A stretch of 64,000 nucleotides of DNA from Methanoculleus bourgensis MS2 (GCF_000304355.2 NC_018227.2:124001-188000), one strand, 5' to 3'; positions 7,741-16,386 are shown, numbered from the stretch's first letter. Notes: generated by a model from the sequence alone, not told the origin. Numbers and translations: made by a program.

Positions 7741-8003
7741 CTCGTCTTCTCGCGGTAGCGCTTGAGCGCCTTCTCGACGTAGGACGTCATCTGCACGGCG
7801 CCCACGACGCAGGCATCGGCGCACTTCCCGCAGCCGATGCAGGTCTCCGGGTTCGTGATCCAGGCCTTGTCGATCTTCTTTCCGAGATCCACGAGCTCGA
7901 TCGAGCCGGTTGGACAGACCTCGACGCAGTCGCCGCACCCCTCGCACGAGAAGGGAATGATCCAGGGGAACTGTTTAGGAATCTTTTTTTCGTCGCTGCT
8001 CAT
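7731..8003 (-). CDS. 2x[4Fe-4S] ferredoxin
   Basis: A 90-residue electron carrier with two classical clusters, CEGCGDCVEVCP and CIGCGKCADACV, separated by about 30 residues. The charged C-terminal helix (VEKALKRYREKTSPE) extends beyond the usual short ferredoxin end. It is the last gene of a four-gene minus-strand cassette, starting 6 nt after the preceding flavin-fold gene, and a hairpin/T-run follows it. It most likely carries electrons to or from the HdrD-like protein encoded upstream; the partner is inferred from context. Confidence 0.88.
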   Translation of the reverse strand: MSSDEKKIPKQFPWIIPFSCEGCGDCVEVCPTGSIELVDLGKKIDKAWITNPETCIGCGKCADACVVGAVQMTSYVEKALKRYREKTSPE

Positions 8004-8009
8004 CAGAAA

Positions 8010-8489
8010 TCAGTCCCTCTTCCTCGGCACGTCCTTCCAGCGCTGCCGCTCCCACGCATCGAGTTCCTCCGGCGTCATGCCGTCGAGCCGCTGCCCGGCC
8101 TCGTACCCGGGCTTCGTGCAGTAGAGTTCGGTCAGGCGGACGAGGAGCACCGATTCCGCGTCAATCCCTTTCTCCTCTTTTGCCTGTGCCGCGACCGTGT
8201 CGAAGACCGATCCGGAACGGAGGAGTTCTCCGGTTCCCTTGAACTGGTACGCAGCACGGATGCCGCCCTGGCGCGAGACGCCGAACGCCACCCGGGAATT
8301 CTCCGACAGCACGGGCGCAATCACCTTCGCTTCGTCCTGTGCAAGCGCGAACGCCACCTCATCGCTGGCCGTCGCCTTCGCATACCGCCCCAGCACCACG
8401 AACGGCACGCCCTCCGGCGTCGCGACGCAGAGGTGGCAGCCCATCGCCTCGATCCAGGCCTTCATCCTGTCTGTAAGATTCACCGTCAT
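8010..8489 (-). CDS. Pyridoxamine-5'-phosphate-oxidase-fold (flavin/F420-binding) protein
   Basis: A 159-residue split-barrel protein. The pattern MGCHLCVATPEGVPFVVLG, then a KVIAPVLSENSRVAFGVS strand and a final partly charged tail (LDAWERQRWKDVPRKRD) fits the PNPOx-like superfamily, whose members bind FMN, FAD, F420 or haem. The ATG at 8489 follows a GGGGTGA ribosome site; a GTG at 8498 is the alternative and would overlap the upstream stop. It is adjacent to another member of the same fold (8495-8986), suggesting a heterodimer or two related electron-transfer proteins. No specific substrate can be assigned. Confidence 0.65.
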   Translation of the reverse strand: MTVNLTDRMKAWIEAMGCHLCVATPEGVPFVVLGRYAKATASDEVAFALAQDEAKVIAPVLSENSRVAFGVSRQGGIRAAYQFKGTGELLRSGSVFDTVAAQAKEEKGIDAESVLLVRLTELYCTKPGYEAGQRLDGMTPEELDAWERQRWKDVPRKRD

Positions 8490-8494
8490 CTCGA

Positions 8495-8986
8495 TCACCC
8501 CGTTAGAACCTTCTCTCCCACGTTCCCCGGCTCGATGGAGTAGGCCTCCTCGACATGCACGACCACGACCCCGCGCTGGACGGCTTTCGGGAAGACGATG
8601 TCCGGCGGCACCTCATCCGGCGGTTCGGCCTTGTTCCAGTTCCCCCACTCGTTCAGGATATCCGTTGCGTTTGCGCCGTACCAGTCGAAATCGCGCGGGA
8701 ACCCGTACTCCATGTCCACGGCCTTACCTTTGAAGACCCACCACCGCCCCTCGTCGAGCGGGTGGCAGATCGTGACCGCGACGTCGGGGTTCTCCTTGAT
8801 GTTCGCCTTCGTCTTCAAGAGGAACATATCGGCGATCAGGATCTTGTCGTCCATGTGGGTGGCGACGAACCGCATCGCGGCGATGTTCGGGTTGCCGTCC
8901 CTGCTCGACGTGCAGAGGTAGATCAGGCTCCCTCCCTTGCCGGGAACCCGCAGGGCTTCTTTCATCTCCTTCGTAAACTTCACCAT
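8495..8986 (-). CDS. Pyridoxamine-5'-phosphate-oxidase-fold protein
   Basis: A 163-residue split-barrel flavoprotein-like protein. The opening MVKFTKEMKEAL, LIYLCTSSRDGNPNIAAM, IADMFLLKTKANIKENPDVAVT and the basic stretch around WWVFKGKA are typical of PNPOx-like proteins that bind a flavin at a dimer interface. The ATG at 8986 has a GAGGTGAG ribosome site 7 nt upstream, preferred over a longer start at 8995. It lies 18 nt after the HdrD-like gene and only a few bases before the second PNPOx-fold gene. Together the four genes look like a redox unit (Fe-S oxidoreductase, two flavin proteins, ferredoxin); its substrate is unknown. Confidence 0.7.
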   Translation of the reverse strand: MVKFTKEMKEALRVPGKGGSLIYLCTSSRDGNPNIAAMRFVATHMDDKILIADMFLLKTKANIKENPDVAVTICHPLDEGRWWVFKGKAVDMEYGFPRDFDWYGANATDILNEWGNWNKAEPPDEVPPDIVFPKAVQRGVVVVHVEEAYSIEPGNVGEKVLTG

Positions 8987-9004
8987 TCTTCTCACCTCGT
9001 CTGG

Positions 9005-10093
9005 CTACTTCACCGGATACCCGAACGCGGCGGTTCCGGCAGGGCCGAGTTCCTCGCCCAGCGCCCGTTTCACGAGCTGGGTGATGTAGATCGGCTCGAT
9101 CTCCATCTTCCGGCAGGTCGCCCGCATCACGGAGATGCAGGCCGGGCAGATGAAGACGAGTTCTTCGGCGCCGGCTTCGGCGGCATCGCCGATGTTTTTA
9201 CGCTGGATATCGACCGCTCGCTCGTGCTGGGTGTGGAAGATCCCGCACCCGCAGCAGAGCCGGTCATCTCCCGTATACGTCCGCTTCTCCTCGACGGACT
9301 CTACACCGATCATCTCGAAGATATCGGCGAGCCAGTCCGACCAGATCTCGCGGTCCCCGCCTCTCGGGGCGTAGCGCGTCGTGCAGCCGCCCTGCACCGC
9401 GATGCTGATGCCGAGCGGGTTTTTGATCCGGTCGGGGTGGTCGCGCAGCCAGTTCCTGATGTGCTCGAGGAGATGAACCGGCCGGAACGGCACCTCTACC
9501 CCCTGCTGCATCGCGAGGGTCGTCGCCACGTTGTAGCAGGCGTCGTGGGTGAAGACGATCTCGTCGACCCCGAACTCTTCGGCCGCTTTCGCGAGATTCT
9601 CGATGAACTGCGGGAGGTTCTTCAGCGGCCGGGACGCCCGGCCGAGGTGGGTCTCGGTGAACCCGCACGCGTACGGCCCTCCCCCGATGATGGTTGCGTC
9701 CTCAAACACCTGTCCCGTGAGGAACTCCGCCTGGGGCACCACCTCGTAGATCCCGCCGGCCGAGATCAGCGCCCCGCCCGGCTTTCCTCTCCGGATGACT
9801 ACGGCCGGTTTCGTCAGCCAGTCGCTCGACGGCTTCGCGTCCGCCGGGATGCCGAGAGCATCCGTCTCTTCCTGCCGCCGTGCGATGAGGTCCCAGGGAT
9901 CGGCGCCCAGCGGGCAGAAATCGTTGCACGCTGCGCAGGTGATGCACTCTTTCAGGATCTGGTGGCGTTCTCCCTCTATCAGGGACTTCATTGCTCTCTT
10001 TGCGTCGTCCTCGTCGTATGATACGTACGGGCAGCGGGCGAGACATTCTCCCCTGCAGCGGGAGAAGTCGCATTTCGATAGATCAAATGCCAT
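9005..10093 (-). CDS. HdrD/GlpC-like (Fe-S)-binding protein with CCG domains
   Basis: A 362-residue cytoplasmic oxidoreductase subunit. The N-terminus has two cysteine clusters: the classical CITCAACNDFCP at about 50-61, and before it an atypical CDFSRCRGECLARCP with 4-3-3 spacing. The C-terminal half has two cysteine-rich regions of the heterodisulfide-reductase type: HDACYN, then QGGCTTRYAP, CCGCGIFHTQ and CPACIS. The second CCG-like motif is complete; the first is reduced to a single Cys. Heterodisulfide reductase itself (HdrB/HdrD) is one possibility, but the partner flavin-fold genes suggest a separate redox enzyme. ATG 10093 has GAGGGA 7 nt upstream; a GTG at 10096 is also possible. Confidence 0.75.
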   Translation of the reverse strand: MAFDLSKCDFSRCRGECLARCPYVSYDEDDAKRAMKSLIEGERHQILKECITCAACNDFCPLGADPWDLIARRQEETDALGIPADAKPSSDWLTKPAVVIRRGKPGGALISAGGIYEVVPQAEFLTGQVFEDATIIGGGPYACGFTETHLGRASRPLKNLPQFIENLAKAAEEFGVDEIVFTHDACYNVATTLAMQQGVEVPFRPVHLLEHIRNWLRDHPDRIKNPLGISIAVQGGCTTRYAPRGGDREIWSDWLADIFEMIGVESVEEKRTYTGDDRLCCGCGIFHTQHERAVDIQRKNIGDAAEAGAEELVFICPACISVMRATCRKMEIEPIYITQLVKRALGEELGPAGTAAFGYPVK

Positions 10094-10271
10094 CACATAT
10101 CCCTCGTTCTACCCTGTGTCAATACCCTCACTTTAACGTGGGGTTCCCGGCAAGACAGGTTTCGAACCGATCTCCGGCCCTTTCCCGGCGGAGAACCGTT
10201 CAGGGAGTAGATCCGGTGGGTGCCGTGGATCCCTGAGAGGGGCCGAACATGTAAGTATCAATACTACTTTC

Positions 10272-10288
10272 TGTTAACGTTGTTAACA
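10272..10288. promoter_or_regulatory. TGTTAAC inverted repeat upstream of the Mrp ATPase gene
   Basis: TGTTAAC-GTT-GTTAACA is a perfect 7-bp inverted repeat in the 317-bp gap between the divergent HdrD-like and Mrp genes, about 120 bp before the Mrp start. It may be an operator for either gene. Otherwise the gap holds only AT-rich promoter-like sequence and no gene. Confidence 0.4.
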
Positions 10289-10410
10289 TTATTGTGCGAG
10301 CCGTGTTGCATGACCCTGTTCGGGAAGAACACTCGTGCGGGCTCACAATCACTTCGTGACCGGTGGACGGACGATTCCGCCCACTGGAGATGAGGTGTTG
10401 AGGGTACGTT

Positions 10411-11265
10411 ATGGCAGAAACAGACAATACAACGAAGGATGCCGGACAGCAGCAGAAAAACCCGTTTGAAAAGGTTTCCGTGAGCGTCAAGCACGTCATC
10501 CTGGTGCTGAGCGGAAAGGGTGGCGTCGGGAAGAGCACGGTGGCCGCGAACCTTGCAATGGCGCTTGCGAACCACGGCTACCAGACGGGCCTTCTCGATC
10601 TCGATATCCACGGCCCCAACATCCCCAAGATGCTGGGCATCGAGGAGACCAAACTCACGTCGACGAACGGCACGAGGATCGAACCGGTATACGTGGTGCC
10701 GGCACTCGGCGTCGTCTCGATGGCGTTTCTCCTGCCGGATAAGAGCACTCCTGTCATCTGGCGCGGCCCCATGAAGATGCAGGTCATCAAACAGTTCCTC
10801 GCGGATGTCAACTGGGGAGACCTGGACTACCTCGTGGTGGATCTGCCCCCGGGCACGGGAGACGAGGCGTTATCGATCATCCAGCTCGCCCCGAACGTTG
10901 CCGGTGCCGTTATTGTTACGACGCCGCAGGAGGTTGCCATACTCGACTCGACCAAAGCCGTAAAGTTCGTCGAGAAAATGGATATTAAGGTTCTCGGGAT
11001 AGTCGAGAACATGAGCGGCATGGTTTGCCCGCACTGCGGCAAGGAGATCGACCTCTTCGGACAGGGCGGGGGGAAGAAGGCCGCAGAGGACCTTGGCGTG
11101 CCGTATCTTGGCAATATCCCTCTGGACCCCGACATGCGCAAAGCCGGTGACGAAGGACGCCCCTTCATCGTCCGGCGTCCGGGTATGAGCGCGGATAACC
11201 CCACGTGGGAGCATGTGGACGAGGTCATGCAGGCGGTTCTCCGCAGTATCGGAGAGACACAGTAG
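10411..11265 (+). CDS. Mrp/NBP35-type Fe-S cluster carrier ATPase
   Basis: A 284-residue P-loop ATPase of the Mrp/ApbC/NBP35 family, which binds and transfers [4Fe-4S] clusters to apo-proteins. Deviant Walker A is SGKGGVGKS at 34-42, the switch region is LDLDIHGPN at about 62-70, Walker B is VVDLPPGTGD at about 142-151, and the cluster-binding CPHC is at 206-209. The N-terminus is polar with a glutamine run and no extra N-terminal cysteine cluster, so it is the shorter Mrp type. It is likely to serve the many Fe-S enzymes of methanogenesis. The next gene starts 42 nt downstream. Confidence 0.9.
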   Translation: MAETDNTTKDAGQQQKNPFEKVSVSVKHVILVLSGKGGVGKSTVAANLAMALANHGYQTGLLDLDIHGPNIPKMLGIEETKLTSTNGTRIEPVYVVPALGVVSMAFLLPDKSTPVIWRGPMKMQVIKQFLADVNWGDLDYLVVDLPPGTGDEALSIIQLAPNVAGAVIVTTPQEVAILDSTKAVKFVEKMDIKVLGIVENMSGMVCPHCGKEIDLFGQGGGKKAAEDLGVPYLGNIPLDPDMRKAGDEGRPFIVRRPGMSADNPTWEHVDEVMQAVLRSIGETQ

Positions 11266-11307
11266 GATGCAAGCGGATGCTGCAGTGAGACGGAGGCAAG
11301 CAGAGGC

Positions 11308-11499
11308 ATGAAAAAGTTCCGTATAGAACTGACCGGGTTCATCGAGATGGACACCGACCAGGAGCGCGACGCGCGGATACTGGCCGAGCGGATTCTTGAG
11401 GAGATCCGTTCGGTCTTTTCCGGGCACGGCGCGATACAGGACTGCGACGTCGGGATAGACTCTGTCACGGAGAAACCGCTTACCCGGCGCTACAGGTAG
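11308..11499 (+). CDS. Small conserved-looking protein, unknown function
   Basis: A 63-residue charged protein (MKKFRIELTGFIEMDTDQERDARILAERILEEI...) with an alpha/beta look: a first strand KFRIELTGFIEMD, a central amphipathic helix and a basic end LTRRYR. It follows the Mrp gene by 42 nt on the same strand and is likely co-transcribed. The single cysteine is in GAIQDCDV. I do not recognise a family and assign no function. Confidence 0.6.
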   Translation: MKKFRIELTGFIEMDTDQERDARILAERILEEIRSVFSGHGAIQDCDVGIDSVTEKPLTRRYR

Positions 11500-11507
11500 G
11501 CCGGACG

Positions 11508-13400
11508 TCACTCCCGGTCGTGCCGCCGGAGGAACGCGCGAACTTCCCGCGACTCCACCCATCCCCGGTCCAGCTGCCTGATATACTCGTTGATCCGCTC
11601 GACCTGATCGTGGATAACCGCCGACGTCTTCGGATCGTCGGCCAGGTCGGCCATGCCGAGGATCACCTGCAGGGGCTGGCGTATGTGATCGCCGAGGACG
11701 GCGAACTGCTCGATGTTCCGTTCGATCTGCTCGAACGCCTGCTGGTTAAGCTGCTCGGTCTGTTTCCGTTCGGTGATGTCTCTTCCCACCGCCTGGACGC
11801 CGACCACCTTTCCGTTCTCCACGATCGGGGATTCGTTCAGCTCGACGAAGGCCGTCGTTCCGTCCTTTCGGCGGAACTCGACTTCGAGCCCTTCGATCGA
11901 TTCGCCTCTCGCCATTTTCTTTTGCCCCCCCTCCCATGCGGCGAGCGATACGGGGGTGACGTAGTCACGGCACTTGCAGCCGATGAGTTCGGCGGGGGTA
12001 AAGCCGAGGATGCGGGTCACGGCCGGGGACATGTAGGTGATCCCCCGGTCGTGGTAGCAGGTGTAGATCATGTCGAAACTCCGCTGCGCTATCTCGCGGA
12101 ACTTCTCCTCACTCTTGCTGAGCGCCTCTTCGGCCGCCTTTCGCTTGAATCCCAGTGCCAGAACGTTTGCGGCCGCCTGGACGAAGTTGATGTCGTCCCG
12201 GGTGAACCTGCGCAGGGTCCGGGTATGGGCGCCGAGCACCCCGTACGGTGCCTCGTCACCCTGGATAATGACGCTGATGCCGCTCAGGATCCCCTCGTCT
12301 CGCAGAAGGGCCGGGCCCCGGAACCGGGTCTCGGCGTCGAAGTCTTCGACGATCACCGGCTCATGAGAGAGAAGGGTGTACCCCGCCTGGGAATCGGTTC
12401 CTCCATCCACTTTCTCGGTACCGACCCGGACTCCGCCGAATCCCACCGCCGCCTCGAGGATGAAAAGATATTCATTGGGCAGGTACCGGAGCACTTTGGC
12501 GTACTCGACTCCCAGACACTCCGCCACCATCCGGACCACGGCGTTCATCAGTTCGGGAAGCTCCGCCCCTGCAAGAGCGAACTGGCCGAGCGCCGCGATG
12601 GCTGCCTGCTGCGCTGCCCTGACGGCGGTGAGGTCTTCGGCGTGTTTTCTCGCGGTGACATCAAGGTTGATCCCGGCCCAGAGAATGATCTGATCGTTCT
12701 CGTCCCGGACGGGAGCCCCCCGGGAGAGGATGGTGCGGTGGCCCCTGTCGGGGTCCGCGACGACCAGTTCGCGGTCCCACCGGCACCCGGTATTGAGGCA
12801 GCGTTTCCAGTCGTCGAGCACCCCGGCTGCATCCTTGAGCGGTATGCAGTCCATCAACCCGGTCCGCCGACATTCCTCGAGCGTCGTCCCGGCGAGGTTG
12901 AGGAACGAGGCAGAAATGTAGAGAGCAGTCCCGTCCGGCTCACAGATCCAGATCCCGTACGGGAGCATCTCCCCGATGCCGGCATAGATCGACTCGGGCC
13001 TGACCTGTGTCGCCGTATCTAAAACGCTCCGCGCCGCCTCGTCGCGTTCGGGAGTAACATCCCGGAACCGGATGAGCATCATCCCGGCGTACGGTTCACC
13101 GGTCATCACCCGGCACGAGAACGAGAACCAGCGCATCCCACCGTGCGAGGGCTGCATCCGGCAGGTGACATGCGATACCTCCCGCCGGCACCGGAGCGTT
13201 TCGATTATCCGACCGACAGAGTCCCCCTCTTCGAAGAGCGGTGCGAGGTGGCGGGCGATGAGGTTGCCTATCTCCATGCCTTGGGCAGCGTCATCGCCGA
13301 TCCCGAACGTCTCCTGAAACGATCCGTTCAGCCGCGCGACGTTGTTATCCCGGTCAAGGATAACGACAGCATCGTCCAGTTCTTCGAAGCAGTGGTACAC
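11508..13400 (-). CDS. PAS-PAS-GAF-PAS sensor protein without kinase ATPase domain
   Basis: A 630-residue soluble signal-transduction protein. In order: PAS about 1-115 (DDAVVILDRDNNV), PAS about 137-255 ending near LDVTARKHAE, GAF about 265-415 (LMNAVVRMVAECLGVEYAKVLRYLP), PAS about 425-555 ending AVGRDITERKQ, then about 75 residues with a dimerisation-helix-like stretch containing GDHIRQPLQ, the position of a histidine-kinase phospho-acceptor. No HATPase_c domain follows; the protein ends DRE. The GTG at 13400 has a strong AGGAGG site. No transmembrane segment is seen. It may act with a separate ATPase or be a cytoplasmic redox/ligand sensor. Confidence 0.85.
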   Translation of the reverse strand: MYHCFEELDDAVVILDRDNNVARLNGSFQETFGIGDDAAQGMEIGNLIARHLAPLFEEGDSVGRIIETLRCRREVSHVTCRMQPSHGGMRWFSFSCRVMTGEPYAGMMLIRFRDVTPERDEAARSVLDTATQVRPESIYAGIGEMLPYGIWICEPDGTALYISASFLNLAGTTLEECRRTGLMDCIPLKDAAGVLDDWKRCLNTGCRWDRELVVADPDRGHRTILSRGAPVRDENDQIILWAGINLDVTARKHAEDLTAVRAAQQAAIAALGQFALAGAELPELMNAVVRMVAECLGVEYAKVLRYLPNEYLFILEAAVGFGGVRVGTEKVDGGTDSQAGYTLLSHEPVIVEDFDAETRFRGPALLRDEGILSGISVIIQGDEAPYGVLGAHTRTLRRFTRDDINFVQAAANVLALGFKRKAAEEALSKSEEKFREIAQRSFDMIYTCYHDRGITYMSPAVTRILGFTPAELIGCKCRDYVTPVSLAAWEGGQKKMARGESIEGLEVEFRRKDGTTAFVELNESPIVENGKVVGVQAVGRDITERKQTEQLNQQAFEQIERNIEQFAVLGDHIRQPLQVILGMADLADDPKTSAVIHDQVERINEYIRQLDRGWVESREVRAFLRRHDRE

Positions 13401-13629
13401 TGGAGACCTCCTGGCCAGCAGGTGCTGTATACAACAGTATTATGCCGGTTCCTAAAATATCTCTTTCTGGTTTCCCTGCATCCGCAAGCGTTTCCCGGGG
13501 TCGCAGGGAACTGTCCCGGGCTTTTCCGGGATGGCGCTGCCTGGGGTGGAGAATCCCGAATTGTATCGGACCCACTACGGGATCCAAGGTGTTTGCGCTC
13601 CCGGGATACGCCGCGGGTTTGCGCCAAAA

Positions 13630-13714
13630 CGCCGAGGGGGAGATTTGAACTCCCGAGGTGCCGAGCACCAGTGGCTTTCGAGGCCACCGCCTTCCCGGAC
13701 TAGACTACCTCGGC
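13630..13714 (-). tRNA. tRNA-Ser(CGA)
   Basis: An 85-nt type II tRNA on the minus strand. The acceptor stem GCCGAGG pairs with CCTCGGC, the anticodon stem GTGGC/GCCAC encloses the loop CTCGAAA (anticodon CGA), the extra arm is long as in serine tRNAs, and the T-loop contains GTTCAAAT. The discriminator is G. No 3' CCA is encoded at the end, which is normal in archaea. A TATA-like TATAATATTTA lies at 13727-13737. Confidence 0.95.
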
Positions 13715-13726
13715 ACAGAACCGGCC

Positions 13727-13737
13727 TATAATATTTA
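13727..13737. promoter_or_regulatory. TATA-like element between tRNA-Ser and the small beta-grasp gene
   Basis: TATAATATTTA within a G+C-rich context, between the divergent tRNA-Ser and the 13766 gene. The 13766 start is about 35 bp away, a normal distance. It is only about 18 bp from the tRNA 5' end, slightly short for tRNA initiation. Confidence 0.45.
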
Positions 13738-13765
13738 GGCTCTGCGGCTATAATGGTATCGAGAT

Positions 13766-13969
13766 ATGCTCTGCAGACTCACCCTCATCCCTGACAACAC
13801 CGTGCTGATCTACCGTGGCGGGCCGGACGATACCTACGAGGCCGCCCTGCTCTCTTTTGGAATCAACCCCGATACGACGTTAATCTTTTACCAGAAAAAA
13901 AGCCTGCCGCAGGATAAAAAAATCGAGGAAGAGGAGGTCAGCATATTCCTGACCGCCTCGCGCGGGTGA
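13766..13969 (+). CDS. Small ThiS/MoaD/SAMP-like beta-grasp protein
   Basis: A 67-residue protein whose layout fits the ubiquitin-like beta-grasp fold of sulfur carriers: strand LCRLTLIPDNTVLIY, helix region DDTYEAALLSFGINPD, strand TLIFYQKKSLPQDKKI and a final strand VSIFLTASRG. The last residues are Arg-Gly, not the di-glycine that ThiS, MoaD and SAMPs use for adenylation and thiocarboxylation. Assignment is from the overall pattern, not a search. It is alone between tRNA-Ser and the convergent thermosome gene, ending 1 nt before the latter's stop. Confidence 0.55.
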   Translation: MLCRLTLIPDNTVLIYRGGPDDTYEAALLSFGINPDTTLIFYQKKSLPQDKKIEEEEVSIFLTASRG

Positions 13970-13970
13970 C

Positions 13971-15566
13971 TTATTCGGCGCCCATCGGGCCCTTTCCGGG
14001 CTGGGTGACCATCATGTCGTCGACCCGGACGAGGAGCATGGCCGTCTCGGTCCCGCTCTTGATCGCCTGCGTCTTCACGCGCTGCGGCTCGATGACGCCT
14101 GCTTCCTGCATGTCCACGACCTCGCCGGTGTAGACGTTGAGCCCGGCGTACTTCTTGCCGTCGGCGTGGACCTTCTTCAGGGCGACGACCTTGTCGATCG
14201 GGTCAAACCCGGAGTTCTCCGCGAGCGTCCTTGGGATGACCTCGAAGGCGTTTGAGAACGCCTCGATGGCAAGCTGGACCCTTCCGCCGAAGGTTGCGGC
14301 GTAATCGCGGATACGCATCTGGAGCTCGGTCTCCACCGACCCTCCGCCGACAACGAACTTACCGTCCTCGATAGCGTCCTGGACGACACGGGCCGCGTCG
14401 TAGACCGCCCGTTCGAGTTCGTCCACCAGCAGCTGGGAGGTGCCCCGCAGGAGGATCGTGACAGCCTTCGGGTTGTCGCAGCCGGAGATGACCGTCAGGT
14501 CGGTGTCCGGGAGTTCCCCGGCCTCTTCAGCGTGACCGAGCGTCGTCGCGTTGAGCTCTTCGGGCTTGTTGACGATCGTGCCGCAGAGCGCCTTGGCGGC
14601 GAACTTCATATCGTCCTCCTTCACGTCTTCGATGGCATAGACACCGTGCTTGGCCAGGTAATACTGCACCGCGTCGGCGATCCCCTTCTGGCAGAGGACG
14701 ACGTTCGCCCCAGCGGCGACGATCGCTTCAGCAAGCTTCCTGAGGGACTCGCGCTCCTGCTCGGAGAACGCCTTCATCTGGTCGGAGGTGGTGATCTTGA
14801 TCTTTGATTTCACCTGGGTCTTCGTGACCTCGAGCGGCTGGGCGATCAGGGCTACTTTCGCGTCCGTGACCTTTGCGGGCATCTGCTCAAAGACGCGCTT
14901 CTTGTCGATGACGACGCCCCTGACCAGTTCGGCGTCGTGCATCGTCTCGCCAATCTGCTTCTTGATCTTGACGTCGTCCTCGTCCACGATGTAGGTGCCC
15001 GAGTTTGTCCTGGTGGCGACCTGCCGCACAGCATCTACCACGATGCTGGAGGCCTTCTCCTTGATCGCTTCGATGGACTTGCCGGTCATGGCAGTGTCGG
15101 CGATCTTTGTGAGGGTCTCACGGTCATCGAAATCGACCGTGATGGCCAGTTCGTTGAGAACCTCGAGGGCTTTCTCCATACCGAGCTGGTAGCCGTGCGC
15201 GATGACCGTGGGGTGGATATCCTGGGCGAGCAGCCTCTCAGCCTCGTCCATCAGCGACCCGAGGAGCACGATCGCGGTTGTGGTGCCGTCCCCGACCTCG
15301 CCGTCCTGGGTCTCGGCAACCTCGACGACCAGCTTGCCGCCGGGGTGCTGCACCGACATCTCGTGCAGGATGGTCGCCCCGTCGTTCGTGATCACCACGT
15401 CACCGCTGGAGCTGACCAGCATCTTGTCCATTCCCCGGGGACCGAGCGTTGTCCGAACGGCGGCTGCAATTGCCCTTGCAGCCATGATATTCGAGCGCTG
15501 CGCCTCGAATCCGCGCGTGCGCTCAACATTCTCCCGTAAAATAATGATGGGCTGTCCAGCAAGCAT
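13971..15566 (-). CDS. Thermosome subunit (group II chaperonin)
   Basis: A 531-residue subunit of the archaeal CCT/TRiC-like double-ring chaperonin that folds proteins with ATP in the cytoplasm. The start [19 protein letters not shown], the equatorial stretch [13 protein letters not shown], the nucleotide motif [12 protein letters not shown] at about 94-105 and VVGGGSVE near residue 410 are classical. The C-terminus ends GPMGAE rather than a long GGM tail. The ATG at 15566 is preceded by AGGAGG and a TATA box at 15608-15615. Only one subunit gene is visible here. Confidence 0.97.
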   Translation of the reverse strand: MLAGQPIIILRENVERTRGFEAQRSNIMAARAIAAAVRTTLGPRGMDKMLVSSSGDVVITNDGATILHEMSVQHPGGKLVVEVAETQDGEVGDGTTTAIVLLGSLMDEAERLLAQDIHPTVIAHGYQLGMEKALEVLNELAITVDFDDRETLTKIADTAMTGKSIEAIKEKASSIVVDAVRQVATRTNSGTYIVDEDDVKIKKQIGETMHDAELVRGVVIDKKRVFEQMPAKVTDAKVALIAQPLEVTKTQVKSKIKITTSDQMKAFSEQERESLRKLAEAIVAAGANVVLCQKGIADAVQYYLAKHGVYAIEDVKEDDMKFAAKALCGTIVNKPEELNATTLGHAEEAGELPDTDLTVISGCDNPKAVTILLRGTSQLLVDELERAVYDAARVVQDAIEDGKFVVGGGSVETELQMRIRDYAATFGGRVQLAIEAFSNAFEVIPRTLAENSGFDPIDKVVALKKVHADGKKYAGLNVYTGEVVDMQEAGVIEPQRVKTQAIKSGTETAMLLVRVDDMMVTQPGKGPMGAE

Positions 15567-15607
15567 AGTATAATCCTCCTTTGTCCGTTAGGTTTGTTCA
15601 GAGGTTC

Positions 15608-15615
15608 TATATATA
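15608..15615 (-). promoter_or_regulatory. Thermosome TATA box
   Basis: TATATATA, about 45 bp upstream of the thermosome ATG, followed at about 15571-15577 by the AGGAGG ribosome site, a spacing consistent with a short leader. Confidence 0.65.
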
Positions 15616-15750
15616 GTAATCGATAGGCCCGGGCTTCCCGGACCGATCGGCGGGGGCTTTTTGGCCGCCGGTCGGCGCTACGCGCCTAAGATTCCCGGCT
15701 GGTTCATGGGCCGCGACGGTCTGCCCGGAGAATGGCTGCAGGCGGCCTCC

Positions 15751-16365
15751 TCACCCCAGCCTCGATATCGCAAAGAGCGAGTGGACCGGGACGCCGTCGA
15801 CCTCCCGGACACCGCGCTTGTCGAAGAGCGACCAGACCGCCACCGGCGTAGCCCCGTGCCGCCTGAGGAACTGCAGCGTCTCCGAGAGCGTCGTCCCGGT
15901 CGTGACGACGTCGTCGATGACGATGCAGCGTTGTCCTGTGATCGTGGAGAAGGTGCCGGCGAGCGACCCGGTGGGGGTCTCGCTCCGGCTGTGCTTCGCC
16001 GGGAGGTAGACCGCGAGTTTCAGCCCCTCCTCTGCGGCGATGAGGGTGGCGAGCGGGACACCTGACGGCACGATCCCGACGACCGTATCCAGCAGGTCAC
16101 CGGCGCTCCGCACCCCTCCCCCCTCTGCCAGGTAGAGGAAGCGCTTGAGCATCATCATCGCCATGTCGTCCAGCAGCGTTCCGTGGCTCCCAACCGCCGT
16201 CCAGTCGATGTGGACGTCTTTTGGGGCCTCCATACCCTTCGGCTGGGTGAGCAGCCAGGTGACCGTCTCCATCGAGAGGCCCAGTTCGTCGGAGATCTGG
16301 CCCGGCGTGTGCCCTTCCGCCTGGAGCGCCTTTGCCTTCGTGATCAACTCTTCGAGCGCGGACAT
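15751..16365 (-). CDS. gfcR: Orotate-phosphoribosyltransferase-like regulator (GfcR-type)
   Basis: A 204-residue protein with an N-terminal helix-turn-helix (ALEELITKAKALQAEGHTPG, then QISDELGLSMETVTWLL) and a C-terminal phosphoribosyltransferase fold with the PRPP loop CIVIDDVVTTGTTL at about 146-159. This architecture is that of the archaeal PyrE-like proteins, known in haloarchaea as GfcR, a regulator of sugar metabolism. In a methanogen its targets are unknown; purine or pyrimidine control is equally conceivable. It is transcribed alone; the next gene (nob1) ends 21 nt upstream and shares its direction, so co-transcription with prs-rtcA-nob1 is possible. Confidence 0.85.
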   Translation of the reverse strand: MSALEELITKAKALQAEGHTPGQISDELGLSMETVTWLLTQPKGMEAPKDVHIDWTAVGSHGTLLDDMAMMMLKRFLYLAEGGGVRSAGDLLDTVVGIVPSGVPLATLIAAEEGLKLAVYLPAKHSRSETPTGSLAGTFSTITGQRCIVIDDVVTTGTTLSETLQFLRRHGATPVAVWSLFDKRGVREVDGVPVHSLFAISRLG

Positions 16366-16386
16366 GGAAGAGAGGTTTCCGGCGAT

